NCBI RefSeq assembly: GCF_001693485.1
Contig: NZ_MAXC01000012.1
Coordinates: forward strand, 248,001 to 312,000
DNA length: 64,000 bases
Origin: Bradyrhizobium sp. LMTR 3
Lineage (GTDB): Bacteria; Pseudomonadota; Alphaproteobacteria; Rhizobiales; Xanthobacteraceae
Direction: 5' to 3'
Shown: in pieces, positions 34,146 through 44,009 of the stretch
Numbering within the stretch: position 1 is the stretch's first letter
Layout of the letters: each line of letters starts with the position of its first letter
Made by a program: the position numbers and the translations under genes
Notes under the pieces: model-generated
What the model was told of the DNA's origin: nothing
Seen by the model: only the letters and a program-made list of their open reading frames with translations
Database searches by the model: none

Positions 34146-36494
34146 CTATTGATCGGCGGACGTGGTGTCCGTGCGTTGACGCGATCGCGCTTCTGCCGCC
34201 TGGATCGCCTGCCAGATGCGCGAGGGCGTTGCGGGCATGTCGAGATGGCGCACGCCGAGCGGCGCGAGCGCGTTCATCACGGCATTCATGATGGTGGCGG
34301 GTGCTGCGATGGCGCCGGCCTGACCGCTTCCCTTGACGCCGAGCCGGTTGGCACGGCTTGGAAAATCAGGCGTGAGATCGCCCTCGAACGCGGGTAGATC
34401 GCCTGCGCGCGGCAGCGCATAATCCATCAGCGAGCCCGATAGAATCTGCCCTGTCTCGGCATCGAACAGCGCGTGCTCGAACAACGCCTGCCCAATGCCT
34501 TGCGTCACGCCGCCATGCACCTGCCCCAGCGTCTGGCGGGGATCGAGCAGGCGGCCGTAGTCATCAAAGATGACGTAGCGGTCGAGCCTCACCTCGCCGG
34601 TTTCGGGGGCGATCTCGACTTCCGCGACATGGCAGCCGTTGGGAAACGTGTAGCGGTCGCACAGATGGGTCGCCCTATGCGCCAGTCCGGGCGCGACGTC
34701 GTCGCCGGCAAGCTGATAGGAGGCGCGCGCCACCTCATCAAGGCTGATCTCTTGCCCGGTCGCAGCAACGCGCAACTGGCCGGCTTCATACTGAACCGCA
34801 TCCACGCCGACCTGCAGCAGGCGCGCGGCAAGCCGCCGCGCATTCTCGATCAGGCCTTCCGCCGCCATCAACAGCGCGGTGCCGCCCTGGTGCATCGAGC
34901 GCGCGCCGCCGTGCCCGCCGCCGGAATCAAGATCGTCCGTATCGCCCTGCCGAAACCGGAAGCGCTCCAGCGGCAAGCTCAGCGCATCGGCCGCGATCCG
35001 GGCGTAGGTGGTCTCGTGGCCCTGACCGTTGGAATGCGTGCCGACCTTCAGGTCGATCAGGCCATCCTCACCGAACTGCACTTCCGCCACTTCATTGGGC
35101 TGGCCGCGCGCGGTCTCGAGAAAGCAGGCAAGCCCGAGGCCACGCAGCCGGCCCAGCTTGCGTGAATTTTTCTGGCGCGCCTTGAAACCCTCCGCGGCAG
35201 TCGCGGCGTGATCGATCGCGTGGGCAAAGCTGCCCTGCTCGACCGAAAGTCCCATCGCGCTGCTGTAAGGGAAGCGACGCATGATGTTCTTGCGCCGCAG
35301 CTTCAGTGCATCCATCCCGAGCCGGTGGGCCGCGATATCGATGCAGCGCTCGATCAGATAATTCGCCTCCGGCTTGCCCGCGCCGCGATAGGCATCGACC
35401 GGCGTCGTATTGGTGAACACGCCCTTGGTCTCGAATGCGATCAGCGGAATGTCGTAGACGCCGCCCATCGCGCTCGCCATCGCCATGGTCGGCACGGCCG
35501 GCGCCACCGTCGAGACATAGGCGCCGAGATTGGCGAAAACTTTCGTGTCGAGCGCCAGGAAACGGCCATCGCGATCGAGCGCCAGGCGGGCCCTAATGAC
35601 GCTGTCGCGGCCATGCGCGGAGCCGGTAAAGTCCTCGCTGCGATCGCCGATCCACGTGACCGGGCGGCCGAGCCTGCGCGCCGCCCACAGCACCAGCACC
35701 CATTCCGGATAGAGCACGTTCTTCATCCCGAAGCCGCCGCCGACATCGGGAATGCTGACGCGAAGTTTTTCTCGACTGACGCGAAAGACACGGTCGGCGA
35801 GCAGGTCGCGGATCGCATGCGCGCCGGCGGCCGAGGCGGTCAGGTGCAGCCGGCCGCTCGCGGCATCGAACTGCCCGATCGCACCGCGTGTCTCCAGCGG
35901 CGCGGCAACGACGCGGTTGTTGACCAGCTCGCATTCCACGACGTGGGCGGCGGCGCGGATCGCCGCTTCCACCGGACCGGTCTCGCCGCGGTTGAACTGG
36001 AACGCGATGTTGCCAGTAGCCTCCGGCCAGATCGACGGGGCATCCGGCAAAATCGCCGCTGCGATCGAGACCACCGGTGGCAGCGGCTCATAGTCGACGA
36101 CGATAGCCTCGGCGGCATCGCGCGCGGCCTCAGTGGTTTCCGCAACCACGAACGCGACCGGTTCGCCGACATGGCGCACCACGCCGCGCGCCAGCGCGTG
36201 ATAGGGCGGCACCACGAGCGGCGTGGTCATCGGGATGCTGGTCACCGCGCACGGCAACGGGCCGATATCGTCGGATGCCAATTCGGCCCCCGTGAGCACG
36301 GCCGCGACGCCGGGCGTGCTGCGCGCCGCCTCGATGCCGATCGCGGTGATGCGTGCATGCGCGTGCGGCGAGCGAACGACGACGCCATGAAGCGCCTCTC
36401 GCGCCACGAGATCGGCGACGTAGCGCCCGCGCCCCTGCACGAAGCGCGCGTCTTCAAGGCGGTCGAGGCTGCGCCCCAATAACGGTTCGGTCAT
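34146..36494 (-). CDS. Molybdenum hydroxylase large subunit (CoxL/xanthine dehydrogenase family)
   Basis: A 782-residue molybdopterin-binding catalytic subunit. It begins LLGRSLDRLEDARFVQGRGR, the usual start of CoxL-like proteins. The active-site motif reads AYRGAGKPEANYLIE, of the AYRGAGR (form II) kind and not the AYxCSFR of true CO dehydrogenase. The substrate is therefore unlikely to be CO and is more likely an aldehyde or N-heterocycle. FGMKN and GQGHETTYARIAADALSL are other family blocks. The medium (FAD) and small (2Fe-2S) subunit genes, normally adjacent, are missing here. The start at 36494 (MTEPLLGRS) is chosen over an open extension to 36572. Confidence 0.92.
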   Translation of the reverse strand: MTEPLLGRSLDRLEDARFVQGRGRYVADLVAREALHGVVVRSPHAHARITAIGIEAARSTPGVAAVLTGAELASDDIGPLPCAVTSIPMTTPLVVPPYHALARGVVRHVGEPVAFVVAETTEAARDAAEAIVVDYEPLPPVVSIAAAILPDAPSIWPEATGNIAFQFNRGETGPVEAAIRAAAHVVECELVNNRVVAAPLETRGAIGQFDAASGRLHLTASAAGAHAIRDLLADRVFRVSREKLRVSIPDVGGGFGMKNVLYPEWVLVLWAARRLGRPVTWIGDRSEDFTGSAHGRDSVIRARLALDRDGRFLALDTKVFANLGAYVSTVAPAVPTMAMASAMGGVYDIPLIAFETKGVFTNTTPVDAYRGAGKPEANYLIERCIDIAAHRLGMDALKLRRKNIMRRFPYSSAMGLSVEQGSFAHAIDHAATAAEGFKARQKNSRKLGRLRGLGLACFLETARGQPNEVAEVQFGEDGLIDLKVGTHSNGQGHETTYARIAADALSLPLERFRFRQGDTDDLDSGGGHGGARSMHQGGTALLMAAEGLIENARRLAARLLQVGVDAVQYEAGQLRVAATGQEISLDEVARASYQLAGDDVAPGLAHRATHLCDRYTFPNGCHVAEVEIAPETGEVRLDRYVIFDDYGRLLDPRQTLGQVHGGVTQGIGQALFEHALFDAETGQILSGSLMDYALPRAGDLPAFEGDLTPDFPSRANRLGVKGSGQAGAIAAPATIMNAVMNALAPLGVRHLDMPATPSRIWQAIQAAEARSRQRTDTTSADQ

Positions 36495-36766
36495 GTGAAG
36501 CTGTATGGAATTAGGCGGCGGCAAAGGCAATCGGAAGCCCCCGTCATCACGCAAGGCATCGGCCCGAAACAAATATCTTTAATAAAATCAACTAGTTACT
36601 ACAGAGCCGTTGCAGGAGAATGCCGGGCGTTCCGGCGCGGTACCGCCTGCTTACGGGCTGCGGGTGCACCGTGCACCCGGCAGCCTTCTGTTCTCATCTG
36701 ATACAATGACTGTGCCGACCTCGCCATCCAGGCTGCGAGATCGCAGGTCTTGCCACGGGGTCTTGC

Positions 36767-37603
36767 CTACGCCGTCGCCGAGTGCTCCGCGCCCTGCAGC
36801 CTGCGCTTGCGCCAGACCGAGCCCACCAAAAGCACCACGGCGATGCCGATGAGTCCAAGGATCACCTCGCCGCCATGGCCGCCATTGGCGAACTGCGGCG
36901 CCATGCCGATCGATTTGAGGACACCATCGAGGCCGACACCGACCGGACCGTTGAAGAATGCGTGCAGAGACGGTTGCAGCGCCGGGTCGGTTGCCATCAC
37001 CTCGCCCGCGACCCAGCCCAGCAAGCCTGCGCCGGCCCACACCAGCGCGGGAAGACGCGTCAGCAACGCCATGATCAGCGCAGCGCCTGCGACGATCAGG
37101 GGAACGCTGATGGCAAGGCCGATGACGAGCAGCGGAATGCTGCCATTGGCGGCCGCGGCGACCGCGATGACGTTGTCGAGGCTCATGACGATGTCGGCGA
37201 TCGCCACGATCTGCACCGCTGCCCATAGATGCGCAGCCGCATCGACGTCGCCCTCGTCCTCGTGTTCAGGCACCAGAAGCTTTGCCGCGATGAAGAGCAG
37301 CGCCAGGCCGCCGACCAGCTTGAGGAACGGCAGCCCCATCAGCGTCACGACGATGCCGGTGAAGATGATGCGCAGCAGCACGGCAACGCCGGCGCCGAGG
37401 ATCATGCCCCAGAACCGCTGACGCGGCGGCAGCCCGCGGCACGCCATCGCGATGACGAGCGCGTTGTCACCCGACAGCAGGATGTTGATCCACATGATCT
37501 TGCCGAGCGCGACCCAGAAGGCGGGTTGCTGCATCTCGGCCTGGAACTGGGTGAAGAACGCCGAGATCGTCGCCGGATCGAAGATTTGCAACAGCCAGTT
37601 CAC
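36767..37603 (-). CDS. TerC-family membrane protein
   Basis: A 278-residue inner-membrane protein with seven or so helices and the two TerC signature acidic motifs, NILLSGDNALVIAMACRGLP and IVMSLDNVIAVAAAANG. Between them is a short acidic cytosolic loop (PEHEDEGDVD). TerC/Alx/YjbE proteins are linked to manganese export and metalation of exported proteins. The C-terminal extension with a Gly-rich segment is typical of the YjbE group. It is transcribed in the same direction as ndk upstream, 62 bp away. Confidence 0.9.
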   Translation of the reverse strand: MNWLLQIFDPATISAFFTQFQAEMQQPAFWVALGKIMWINILLSGDNALVIAMACRGLPPRQRFWGMILGAGVAVLLRIIFTGIVVTLMGLPFLKLVGGLALLFIAAKLLVPEHEDEGDVDAAAHLWAAVQIVAIADIVMSLDNVIAVAAAANGSIPLLVIGLAISVPLIVAGAALIMALLTRLPALVWAGAGLLGWVAGEVMATDPALQPSLHAFFNGPVGVGLDGVLKSIGMAPQFANGGHGGEVILGLIGIAVVLLVGSVWRKRRLQGAEHSATA

Positions 37604-37664
37604 AGCATTCCCCCCTCGGCCTGTTCAGCCGTTTCGCACGGCCATTGGCCGCTATTCAAGTTGT

Positions 37665-38087
37665 TCAGCCGACGATTTCGTTACCGGAAAAGAACTGCGC
37701 GATTTCGATCGCGGCGGTCTCCGGCGCGTCCGAACCATGCACCGAGTTCTCGCCGATCGACTTCGCATGGACCTTGCGGATCGTACCCTCCGCCGCCTTC
37801 GACGGATCGGTGGCCCCCATGACGTCGCGGTATTTGGCGATAGCGCCCTCGCCTTCCAGCACCTGCACGACGACCGGGCCGGAGGTCATGAAGTCGACCA
37901 GTTCGCCGAAGAACGGACGCGCCTTGTGAACGGCATAGAAGGTTTCCGCCTGTTCGCGGGTCATGCGAATGCGCTTCTGGGCGACGATCCGCAAGCCGGC
38001 CTTCTCGATCAACGCGTTGACGGCGCCGGTCAAATTGCGCGCAATCGCGTCCGGCTTGATGATCGAGAAAGTGCGTTCAATCGCCAT
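37665..38087 (-). CDS. ndk: Nucleoside diphosphate kinase
   Basis: Transfers the gamma phosphate of ATP to other nucleoside diphosphates through a phosphohistidine. The 140-residue protein shows [20 protein letters not shown] at the N-terminus and the active-site motif [12 protein letters not shown] with the catalytic His. It has standard length for the bacterial tetrameric enzyme. The start at 38087 is fixed by the conserved N-terminus (MAIERTFSI). Confidence 0.97.
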   Translation of the reverse strand: MAIERTFSIIKPDAIARNLTGAVNALIEKAGLRIVAQKRIRMTREQAETFYAVHKARPFFGELVDFMTSGPVVVQVLEGEGAIAKYRDVMGATDPSKAAEGTIRKVHAKSIGENSVHGSDAPETAAIEIAQFFSGNEIVG

Positions 38088-38416
38088 TGTTTACGTCCTT
38101 GCAAAACACGCTGATTTGGAGAGTTGCGGGGGCTTATATCGGCGCCACCTCGCGACGGCAAGCGACCCGGTGACGCGCCTGCCCCCGATTTTGGGCGCCT
38201 TTTCGTGCGGCACGTCACCCCGTTGGGGCGAAGATTGCCGCAATTTCAGGAAGGTGAACCCACTCTGTAACCTTCGTCACGCCGCCGTTCAGCTTCGCGG
38301 CCGTAGACTTTTCGACGATCGGACACCGGGCGCGCATCCGCGAGGCCCCGGGGCGTTACGGGAGGCGATCTCACCGATGGCGCGCATTTTCGCGCCTGAA
38401 CCTTGAGGAGACGATC
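38088..38416. other. Divergent intergenic region, 329 bp
   Basis: Lies between ndk (leftward) and the His-rich protein gene (rightward), so it should carry both promoters. No gene, repeat or RNA is visible to me. The sequence is GC-rich throughout. Confidence 0.5.
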
Positions 38417-38689
38417 ATGTTACGCAAACTCTCGCTCGTTGCAGTGGCCGCGGCGTCGCTGGGCGCGGCTGCGCTGGCGCCGACATCGGCCTCGGCCGGC
38501 GGCTGGCGTCACGGCTGGCACCATCATCATCATCACCATCACGGCTGGCATCATCGCCATCACGGCTGGGGCCCGCGCGTCGTCATCGGCGGCCCGGCCT
38601 ATTTCGGTGGCTATGGCGGCTGTTACGTGCGGCGTCTGGTTCCGACCCCCTGGGGCCCGCGCTGGCGGCTGGTGAACCGCTGCTACTGA
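38417..38689 (+). CDS. Exported His-rich small protein
   Basis: A 90-residue protein with a signal peptide (about 1-27, ending SASA-G) followed by RHGW, a run of eight histidines (35-42), then GWHHRHHGWGP and a Gly/Tyr-rich segment with two Cys (GGCYVRRLV and VNRCY). GAGGAG lies about 9 bases before the ATG. The His tract should bind Ni, Zn or Cu in the periplasm. Small His-rich exported proteins of this kind are common and poorly understood in Bradyrhizobium. A clear terminator follows 27 bp after the stop codon. Confidence 0.85.
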   Translation: MLRKLSLVAVAAASLGAAALAPTSASAGGWRHGWHHHHHHHHGWHHRHHGWGPRVVIGGPAYFGGYGGCYVRRLVPTPWGPRWRLVNRCY

Positions 38690-38715
38690 GCTGATTGAGC
38701 TTCTCCCTGACTGAC

Positions 38716-38744
38716 GCCCCGGCCGCCGCGCCGGGGCTTTTTTT
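38716..38744 (+). terminator. Rho-independent terminator
   Basis: A perfect 8-bp GC stem (GCCCCGGC and GCCGGGGC) with a six-base loop, followed directly by seven T residues. It lies 27 bp downstream of the His-rich protein gene on the same strand and is the best terminator in the window. Confidence 0.93.
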
Positions 38745-38903
38745 GTGCGGAAGCGAACAGCCAGCCGTGATTCGACCACTTGCACGCGAACGCATGGGGC
38801 TCTGCACGGGAAACAAATTTCGCGGTTGTGACTTGATCCTTCATCATTGTTGTCACTCAAGCCTTGCGAACGCCGCGAGGTGGAACTCGCGAAGAGACCG
38901 CCG

Positions 38904-39077
38904 ATGGATGGCCGAACCATCAGAGATTTCGAACAACTCGATCATAAGACGTGCGTATCGATCTGCGACGCCATCGGCGAACGGCTTCAGCAAAACTTGC
39001 GTCCCGAAACTGAACTTCCACCGCGGCTACGACAACTCGTCGACGAGCTGCGCCGCCGCGACAACGAGCTGCATTGA
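38904..39077 (+). CDS. Small conserved hypothetical protein, 57 aa
   Basis: Reads MDGRTIRDFEQLDHKTCVSI followed by CDAIGERLQQNLRPETELPP and an Arg-rich helix. It looks like a real helical protein, and I recall similar sequences in Bradyrhizobium. GTG at 38880 or TTG at 38847 are possible longer starts; none has a strong ribosome binding site. It sits 69 bp upstream of the ABC-F gene in the same direction. Function unknown. Confidence 0.6.
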   Translation: MDGRTIRDFEQLDHKTCVSICDAIGERLQQNLRPETELPPRLRQLVDELRRRDNELH

Positions 39078-39146
39078 GGGCCGCTGGGTAGCTGATTTTA
39101 CCGATAAATGGGTTGCGTTTGACACCGGCTCCGGTGACAACGCCGC

Positions 39147-41009
39147 ATGCTTTCCATCACAGATATTTCGATCCGGATTGCCGGGCGGCTCCTGATCGAC
39201 GACAGCACGGTGCAGATCGTGCCGGGTGCTCGGGTCGGCTTCGTCGGGCGCAACGGCGTCGGCAAATCGACCCTGTTTCATGCGATCCGGGGCGACCTGC
39301 CGACCGAGTCGGGCCGCATTACGCTACCGCCGCGCTGGCGCATCGGCAGCCTGGCGCAGGAGGCGCCGGACGGTCCGGAGAGTCTCATCAATGTCGTACT
39401 GAAGGCCGATCTGGAGCGCGATGCGCTGCTCGGTGAGGCCGAAACTGCCACCGATCCGCACCGCATCGCCGAAATCCAGACCCGGCTGGTCGACATCGAC
39501 GCGCACTCCGCGCCGGCGCGCGCCGCGGCAATCCTGAGCGGCCTCGGATTTTCCGCTGCGGACCAGGCGCGGCCATGCTCGGAATTCTCCGGGGGCTGGC
39601 GCATGCGGGTGGCGCTGGCGGCGACGCTGTTCTCGGCGCCGGATTTGCTGCTGCTGGACGAACCGACCAACTATCTCGACCTCGAAGGCACGCTGTGGCT
39701 GGAAGACCATCTTGCGAACTATCCACGCACCGTCATCGTCATCAGCCACGACCGTGACCTGCTCGACACCTCGGTCGACCAGATCCTGCACCTCGATCGC
39801 GGCAAGCTGACCCTCTACAAGGGGACCTATTCCTCCTTCGAGGAACAGCGCGCCATGCGCGAAATGCTGGACGCCAAGCACGCCAAGCGCCAGGCCGACG
39901 AGCGCAAGCGGCTGCAGGCCTTCGTCGATCGCTTCAAGGCGAAAGCCTCGAAAGCCCGACAGGCGCAATCCCGCGTCAAGATGCTGGAACGGATGAAGCC
40001 GGTTACCGCGCTGGTAACCCAGGATGTGCGCGAAATCACGTTTCCGACGCCGGAGAAGATGCTGTCGCCGCCGATCATCGCCGTCGACGAAGTCTCTGTC
40101 GGCTACGACCCGAAAAAGCCGGTGCTCAACCGCGTCACGCTGCGCATCGACACCGACGACCGCATCGCTCTGCTCGGCTCCAACGGCAACGGCAAGTCGA
40201 CGCTGGTCAAGCTATTGGCGGGCAAGCTGCAACCCTTCTCCGGCCGAATCACACGGGCGGAAAAGCTCTCGGTCGGCTATTTCGCGCAGCACCAGATCGA
40301 CGAGCTCAATCTCGATGCCTCGCCCTACGATCATGTCCGCAGGCTGATGCCCGATGCGCCGGAAACCAAGGTGCGCGGCCGCACCGGCGCGATCGGATTT
40401 TCCGGAAAGGCCGGCGATACCCTGATCAAGAGCCTTTCGGGCGGCGAGAAGGCGCGGCTGTTGCTCGGGCTCGCCACTTTCTTTGGCCCGAACATGATCA
40501 TCCTCGACGAGCCGACCAACCACCTCGACATCGACAGCCGCGCGGCGCTGGCTGAAGCGATCAACGATTTCCCCGGCGCCGTCATCATGGTCTCGCACGA
40601 CCGCTATTTGATCGAAGCTTGTGCCGATCAATTGTGGGTCGTCGCCAATCAGACGGTGACAACCTATGACGGCGACCTCGACGATTACAGGCGAATGGTA
40701 TTGTCGATCGGCGATAAGCGCGAGCGCGGCAGCGAGCGTATCAAGGAAAGCGCAAAACCCGAGCGCGCCAGGAGCGAAAGGCGAACGCCGCTGAAGCAGC
40801 GGATCGTCGAAGCCGAGGCCGAAATCGAGCGGATCAGCGGCATCATCGCCAAGATCGACACTGCGCTTGCCCTGCCGGATCTGTTCACGCGCGATCCCAA
40901 GCAGGCCGCCCAGCTCAGCAAGGCGCGCGCCGGCGCCGAAAGCGCGTTGCGCCGCGCCGAGGAAGATTGGCTGGAGGCCAGTTCGGAATTCGACGAAGCG
41001 GCGGGATAA
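39147..41009 (+). CDS. ABC-F family ATPase
   Basis: A soluble protein with two ABC ATPase domains and no membrane part, 620 residues. The first domain has Walker A GRNGVGKST, signature FSGGWRMRV and Walker B LLLLDEPTNYLDLEG. The second has GSNGNGKST, LSGGEKARL and MIILDEPTNHLDID. Between them lies a charged linker helix (about 235-290). The C-terminus is a charged coiled coil (VEAEAEIERISGIIAKIDTA). ABC-F proteins act on the ribosome E site in translation control or antibiotic protection. The overall layout resembles the Uup/YheS type; the exact subgroup is not certain. Confidence 0.95.
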   Translation: MLSITDISIRIAGRLLIDDSTVQIVPGARVGFVGRNGVGKSTLFHAIRGDLPTESGRITLPPRWRIGSLAQEAPDGPESLINVVLKADLERDALLGEAETATDPHRIAEIQTRLVDIDAHSAPARAAAILSGLGFSAADQARPCSEFSGGWRMRVALAATLFSAPDLLLLDEPTNYLDLEGTLWLEDHLANYPRTVIVISHDRDLLDTSVDQILHLDRGKLTLYKGTYSSFEEQRAMREMLDAKHAKRQADERKRLQAFVDRFKAKASKARQAQSRVKMLERMKPVTALVTQDVREITFPTPEKMLSPPIIAVDEVSVGYDPKKPVLNRVTLRIDTDDRIALLGSNGNGKSTLVKLLAGKLQPFSGRITRAEKLSVGYFAQHQIDELNLDASPYDHVRRLMPDAPETKVRGRTGAIGFSGKAGDTLIKSLSGGEKARLLLGLATFFGPNMIILDEPTNHLDIDSRAALAEAINDFPGAVIMVSHDRYLIEACADQLWVVANQTVTTYDGDLDDYRRMVLSIGDKRERGSERIKESAKPERARSERRTPLKQRIVEAEAEIERISGIIAKIDTALALPDLFTRDPKQAAQLSKARAGAESALRRAEEDWLEASSEFDEAAG

Positions 41010-41031
41010 AACGGATCGTCTTCGGCGAAAT

Positions 41032-41568
41032 TTACGCCGCCGGCTTCTTCTTCGGCTTGGCGCCCCTCGCCGGCGCCACCGGCTCCGGTGCACGCTCGAT
41101 CGACGTCAGGCGTCCAGCGGTGAAGGTGTAGATGCCGGCCCGCTGGCCGCGCGAATAGTTGACGACAGCCACGCGGTCGCCGCGCGGGTTGTTGGAAAGG
41201 CCGACATTGTCGGGCGTACCGATGCCGCGCACGACGTCGCATTCGGTATGGCCGAGCGCCACCGTTCCCGTCGTCGATGGAGGCGGGCTGCCTGCAGCGC
41301 CATTCGCCAGCGCATTGGCGTCGGTGCCCGGCGCTGCCATTCCCGGACAAGCGCCGTCGGCACTGACGAGTTCGTCGGGCGTGACCGGCTTGGTCGGGGT
41401 CAGCGGCGGCGTTTCGATCGAGACGTTGCGGATAAAGACGCGTCCTGAGCGCTGAAACCAGTCCGCATCCTTCGACAGCAGGTCCGCCCCACCCGCACAG
41501 CCCGCCAGCGCAGGCCCGAGCAGCAACAACGTCAGCAGTGGCTTTCGATCGATTGTTCCGCGTCGCAC
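41032..41568 (-). CDS. Outer-membrane-type lipoprotein, conserved in Rhizobiales
   Basis: About 178 residues from a GTG at 41568 (VRRGTIDRKPLL). The signal peptide ends in a lipobox LAGCAGG. The mature part has a Pro/Thr/Ala-rich stretch and a conserved domain (GHTECDVVRGIGTPDNVGL then VAVVNYSRGQRAGIYTFTAG) that resembles SmpA/BamE-like small lipoprotein folds. That resemblance is only suggestive. ATGs at 41646 and 41634 would add an N-terminal stretch unlike a signal peptide. It ends in a Lys/Pro tail. It converges on the ABC-F gene. Confidence 0.82.
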   Translation of the reverse strand: MRRGTIDRKPLLTLLLLGPALAGCAGGADLLSKDADWFQRSGRVFIRNVSIETPPLTPTKPVTPDELVSADGACPGMAAPGTDANALANGAAGSPPPSTTGTVALGHTECDVVRGIGTPDNVGLSNNPRGDRVAVVNYSRGQRAGIYTFTAGRLTSIERAPEPVAPARGAKPKKKPAA

Positions 41569-41691
41569 GCTAAACCCAGGCTCCCACCCCTTACTGTAAC
41601 CATTTGTCCGACCATCACTTTGCGGCACGACCATGGCTACCCGCAAGGTCCAGCGCAGAAACCGCTGATTATCATTAATTCCTGTGGATCG

Positions 41692-42144
41692 CTATTGCCG
41701 CCGCTGCCACCGGCCCCGCTCGTCGGCCTGCCAGTAAGTGACCTCTAGTCCCCGCGCCTTGCAATCGGCCCAGGCCCCGCGCGCAGCCGTCAGCGCATCG
41801 GCATCGTCACCGTTGAAGACCAGCACCACCCGCTCGTAGCTGTCGCAGTCGGCCGGCAACGCCGCGTTGTCGATCAGGAACCTGACATTGGCCCCATTCG
41901 GATTGCTCTCCTCGATCGAGAGAATGATGGGCTGGTCCTGGGCATCGCCGGCGCGCCATGTGGCGTGCGGCAGGAACGAATCGTCGCTGTAGGTCCACAA
42001 ATGCGCATCGAGCGCCTCGGTGCGCTCCGGCGAAGTCGATTGCACGACCACGCGCCAGCCGCGCTCGAGCGATTTTTCCAACAGCGGCGGCAATACGCTT
42101 TCGAGCGACATGGCCTGCAAATGGTAGAACAGGACTTCCGTCAT
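41692..42144 (-). CDS. holC: DNA polymerase III chi subunit
   Basis: A 150-residue clamp-loader accessory protein that links the polymerase III holoenzyme to SSB. The N-terminus MTEVLFYHLQAMSLESVLPP and the block VVVQSTSPERTEALDAHLWT are typical of HolC. The middle has FNGDDADALTAARGAW and the end shows WQADERGRWQ. It follows pepA by 14 bp in the same direction, an arrangement shared by many proteobacteria. Confidence 0.94.
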   Translation of the reverse strand: MTEVLFYHLQAMSLESVLPPLLEKSLERGWRVVVQSTSPERTEALDAHLWTYSDDSFLPHATWRAGDAQDQPIILSIEESNPNGANVRFLIDNAALPADCDSYERVVLVFNGDDADALTAARGAWADCKARGLEVTYWQADERGRWQRRQ

Positions 42145-42158
42145 CGCCTGCAACCGAA

Positions 42159-43661
42159 CTATTTCGTGGCTTCGTAATATTCCGCGACCAGCCGGTCCAG
42201 CAGACGAACGCCGTAGCCGGATCCCCAACTGTGGTTGATGTCGGTCTTCGGCGCGCCCATCGCGGTTCCCGCAACGTCGAGATGCGCCCACGGCGTGTTG
42301 TCGACGAATCGCTGCAGGAACTGTGCGGCGGTGATCGAGCCGCCGTGGCGCCCGCCGGTATTCTTCATGTCGGCAAACTGCGAATCGATCAGCTTGTCGT
42401 ATTCAGGGCCGAGCGGCATGCGCCAGACGCGCTCGCCGGTTTCATTTCCGATCTTGCTCAGCCGTTCCGCCAACTCATCGTTGTTGGAGAACATGCCGGA
42501 ATACTCGGTTCCGAGCGCGACCATGATCGCGCCGGTGAGCGTTGCGAGATCGACCATGAATTTGGGTTTGAACTTCTTCGCCACGTGCCAGAGCACGTCG
42601 GCCAGCACGAGCCGGCCTTCGGCATCAGTGTTGATGATTTCGATGGTCTGCCCCGACATCGAGGTGACGATATCGCCGGGACGCTGGGCGTTGCCGTCGG
42701 GCATGTTCTCGACCAGGCCGATGGCGCCGACCGCGTTGACCTTCGCTTTGCGCGCCGCGAGCGCATGCATCAGCCCGACCACGCAGGCCGCGCCTCCCAT
42801 GTCGCCCTTCATGTCCTCCATGCTGGCGGCGCCCTTGATGGAGATGCCGCCGGTATCGAAGCAGACGCCCTTGCCGACGAAAGCAACGGGCTGATCGCCC
42901 TTCTTGCCGCCGTTCCAGCGCATGATCACGGTGCGGCCGGGCTGGGTCGAGCCCTGCGCGACGCCGAGCAAGGCGCCCATGCCGAGCTTCTTCATCGCCT
43001 TGACGTCGAGCACCTCGACATCGACACCAAGCTTCTTGAGCTGGCTCGCACGGCGCGCGAATTCCACGGGGTAGAGTACGTTCGGCGGCTCGTTGACGAG
43101 TTCGCGCGCAATGATCACGCCGTCGACGACATGGGACGCAGGCCCAAGCGCCTTTCGCGCGGCGGCGACATCGTCAACGGCAATCGAAACGTCGGCGCGC
43201 AGCGCGCCGTTCTCGCCGTCCTTCTTCTTGGTCTTGTAACGATCGAACTTATAGGCGCGCAACCGGATGCCCGACGCGATCGCGGCGACCGAATCGGGCT
43301 GCATCGCCCCCTCAGGCAGTTCGGCGATCACGGTGACCGCTGTGCTGGCGGTGTTGAGCTTGCCCGCCGTCACCCCGCCGAACTTGAGAAAATCCTTCTC
43401 CTTGATATCGGCCGTCTTGCCGACACCGACGACGATCAGGCGCTCTGCCTTGATTCCATCCGGCGCCGGAATGTCGAGCGTCGATCCGCTCTTGCCCTTG
43501 AACTGATTGGCCGCCGCCGCCCGCTTGACCGTATCGGCCGCCTTCCCCAGCGCCTTCCGCGTCGCCTCGCCGAACTTCAATGCCTCGTCGCAAAACACCA
43601 CGAGAACGGCGCGGGGGGCAGCGGAAAAAGCGACAAAGCCGACCTTGACGGCGTCGGTCAT
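42159..43661 (-). CDS. pepA: Leucyl aminopeptidase
   Basis: Cytosolic di-metal M17 aminopeptidase that removes N-terminal residues from peptides. The signature [14 protein letters not shown] carries metal ligands. Other catalytic residues lie in [18 protein letters not shown] and the following KGDMGGAA. At 500 residues it has the standard two-domain length. The ATG at 43661 has GGAGGATTTACC just upstream. It is divergent from lptF, with about 350 bp between, and is co-directional with holC. Confidence 0.97.
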   Translation of the reverse strand: MTDAVKVGFVAFSAAPRAVLVVFCDEALKFGEATRKALGKAADTVKRAAAANQFKGKSGSTLDIPAPDGIKAERLIVVGVGKTADIKEKDFLKFGGVTAGKLNTASTAVTVIAELPEGAMQPDSVAAIASGIRLRAYKFDRYKTKKKDGENGALRADVSIAVDDVAAARKALGPASHVVDGVIIARELVNEPPNVLYPVEFARRASQLKKLGVDVEVLDVKAMKKLGMGALLGVAQGSTQPGRTVIMRWNGGKKGDQPVAFVGKGVCFDTGGISIKGAASMEDMKGDMGGAACVVGLMHALAARKAKVNAVGAIGLVENMPDGNAQRPGDIVTSMSGQTIEIINTDAEGRLVLADVLWHVAKKFKPKFMVDLATLTGAIMVALGTEYSGMFSNNDELAERLSKIGNETGERVWRMPLGPEYDKLIDSQFADMKNTGGRHGGSITAAQFLQRFVDNTPWAHLDVAGTAMGAPKTDINHSWGSGYGVRLLDRLVAEYYEATK

Positions 43662-44009
43662 AGGTAAATCCTCCAGAATTCAGGGCTGTCTTGCGCGGCC
43701 GGAATCGGTCCGCATTATGGAATGTTCTCTTCGGTAATGGCCCAAATCGTTCAGGACCTGATGTTTTTGGCACTATGGCCTGTCTGCCGCGCCGCTGCCA
43801 AGCGCCGCAGTGGCTGGAAGGCCACATGAGATGAATTCTTAACCGTATCTGGGGGACGCCACGGCCCGGCCATTTTGTTGACGGATCAAAGGGATGGTAG
43901 TGAGAATGTAGATGGCTGACGATTGGCGGCCCGACCAATGGGGAACCCTCAATAGGGATTGGTCGGAAGCTGCCCTTTGGGCGTGCAAGGGTGGGATCGT
44001 GCGGTAACG
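43662..44009. other. Divergent intergenic region pepA/lptF
   Basis: A 348-bp region between two divergent housekeeping transcription units. It must hold both promoters, but no clear motif, hairpin or small gene stands out. Confidence 0.5.

Noticed and set aside
35208..36482. 424-codon plus-strand frame
   Set aside because: Antisense to the molybdenum hydroxylase subunit; composition is Arg/Asp/His-rich without motifs.
38520..38570. Tandem CAT/CAC triplets resembling a simple repeat
   Set aside because: They encode the histidine run of the exported protein and are explained by coding.
41958..43667. 569-codon plus-strand frame
   Set aside because: Antisense to holC and pepA, which are both complete and recognised.
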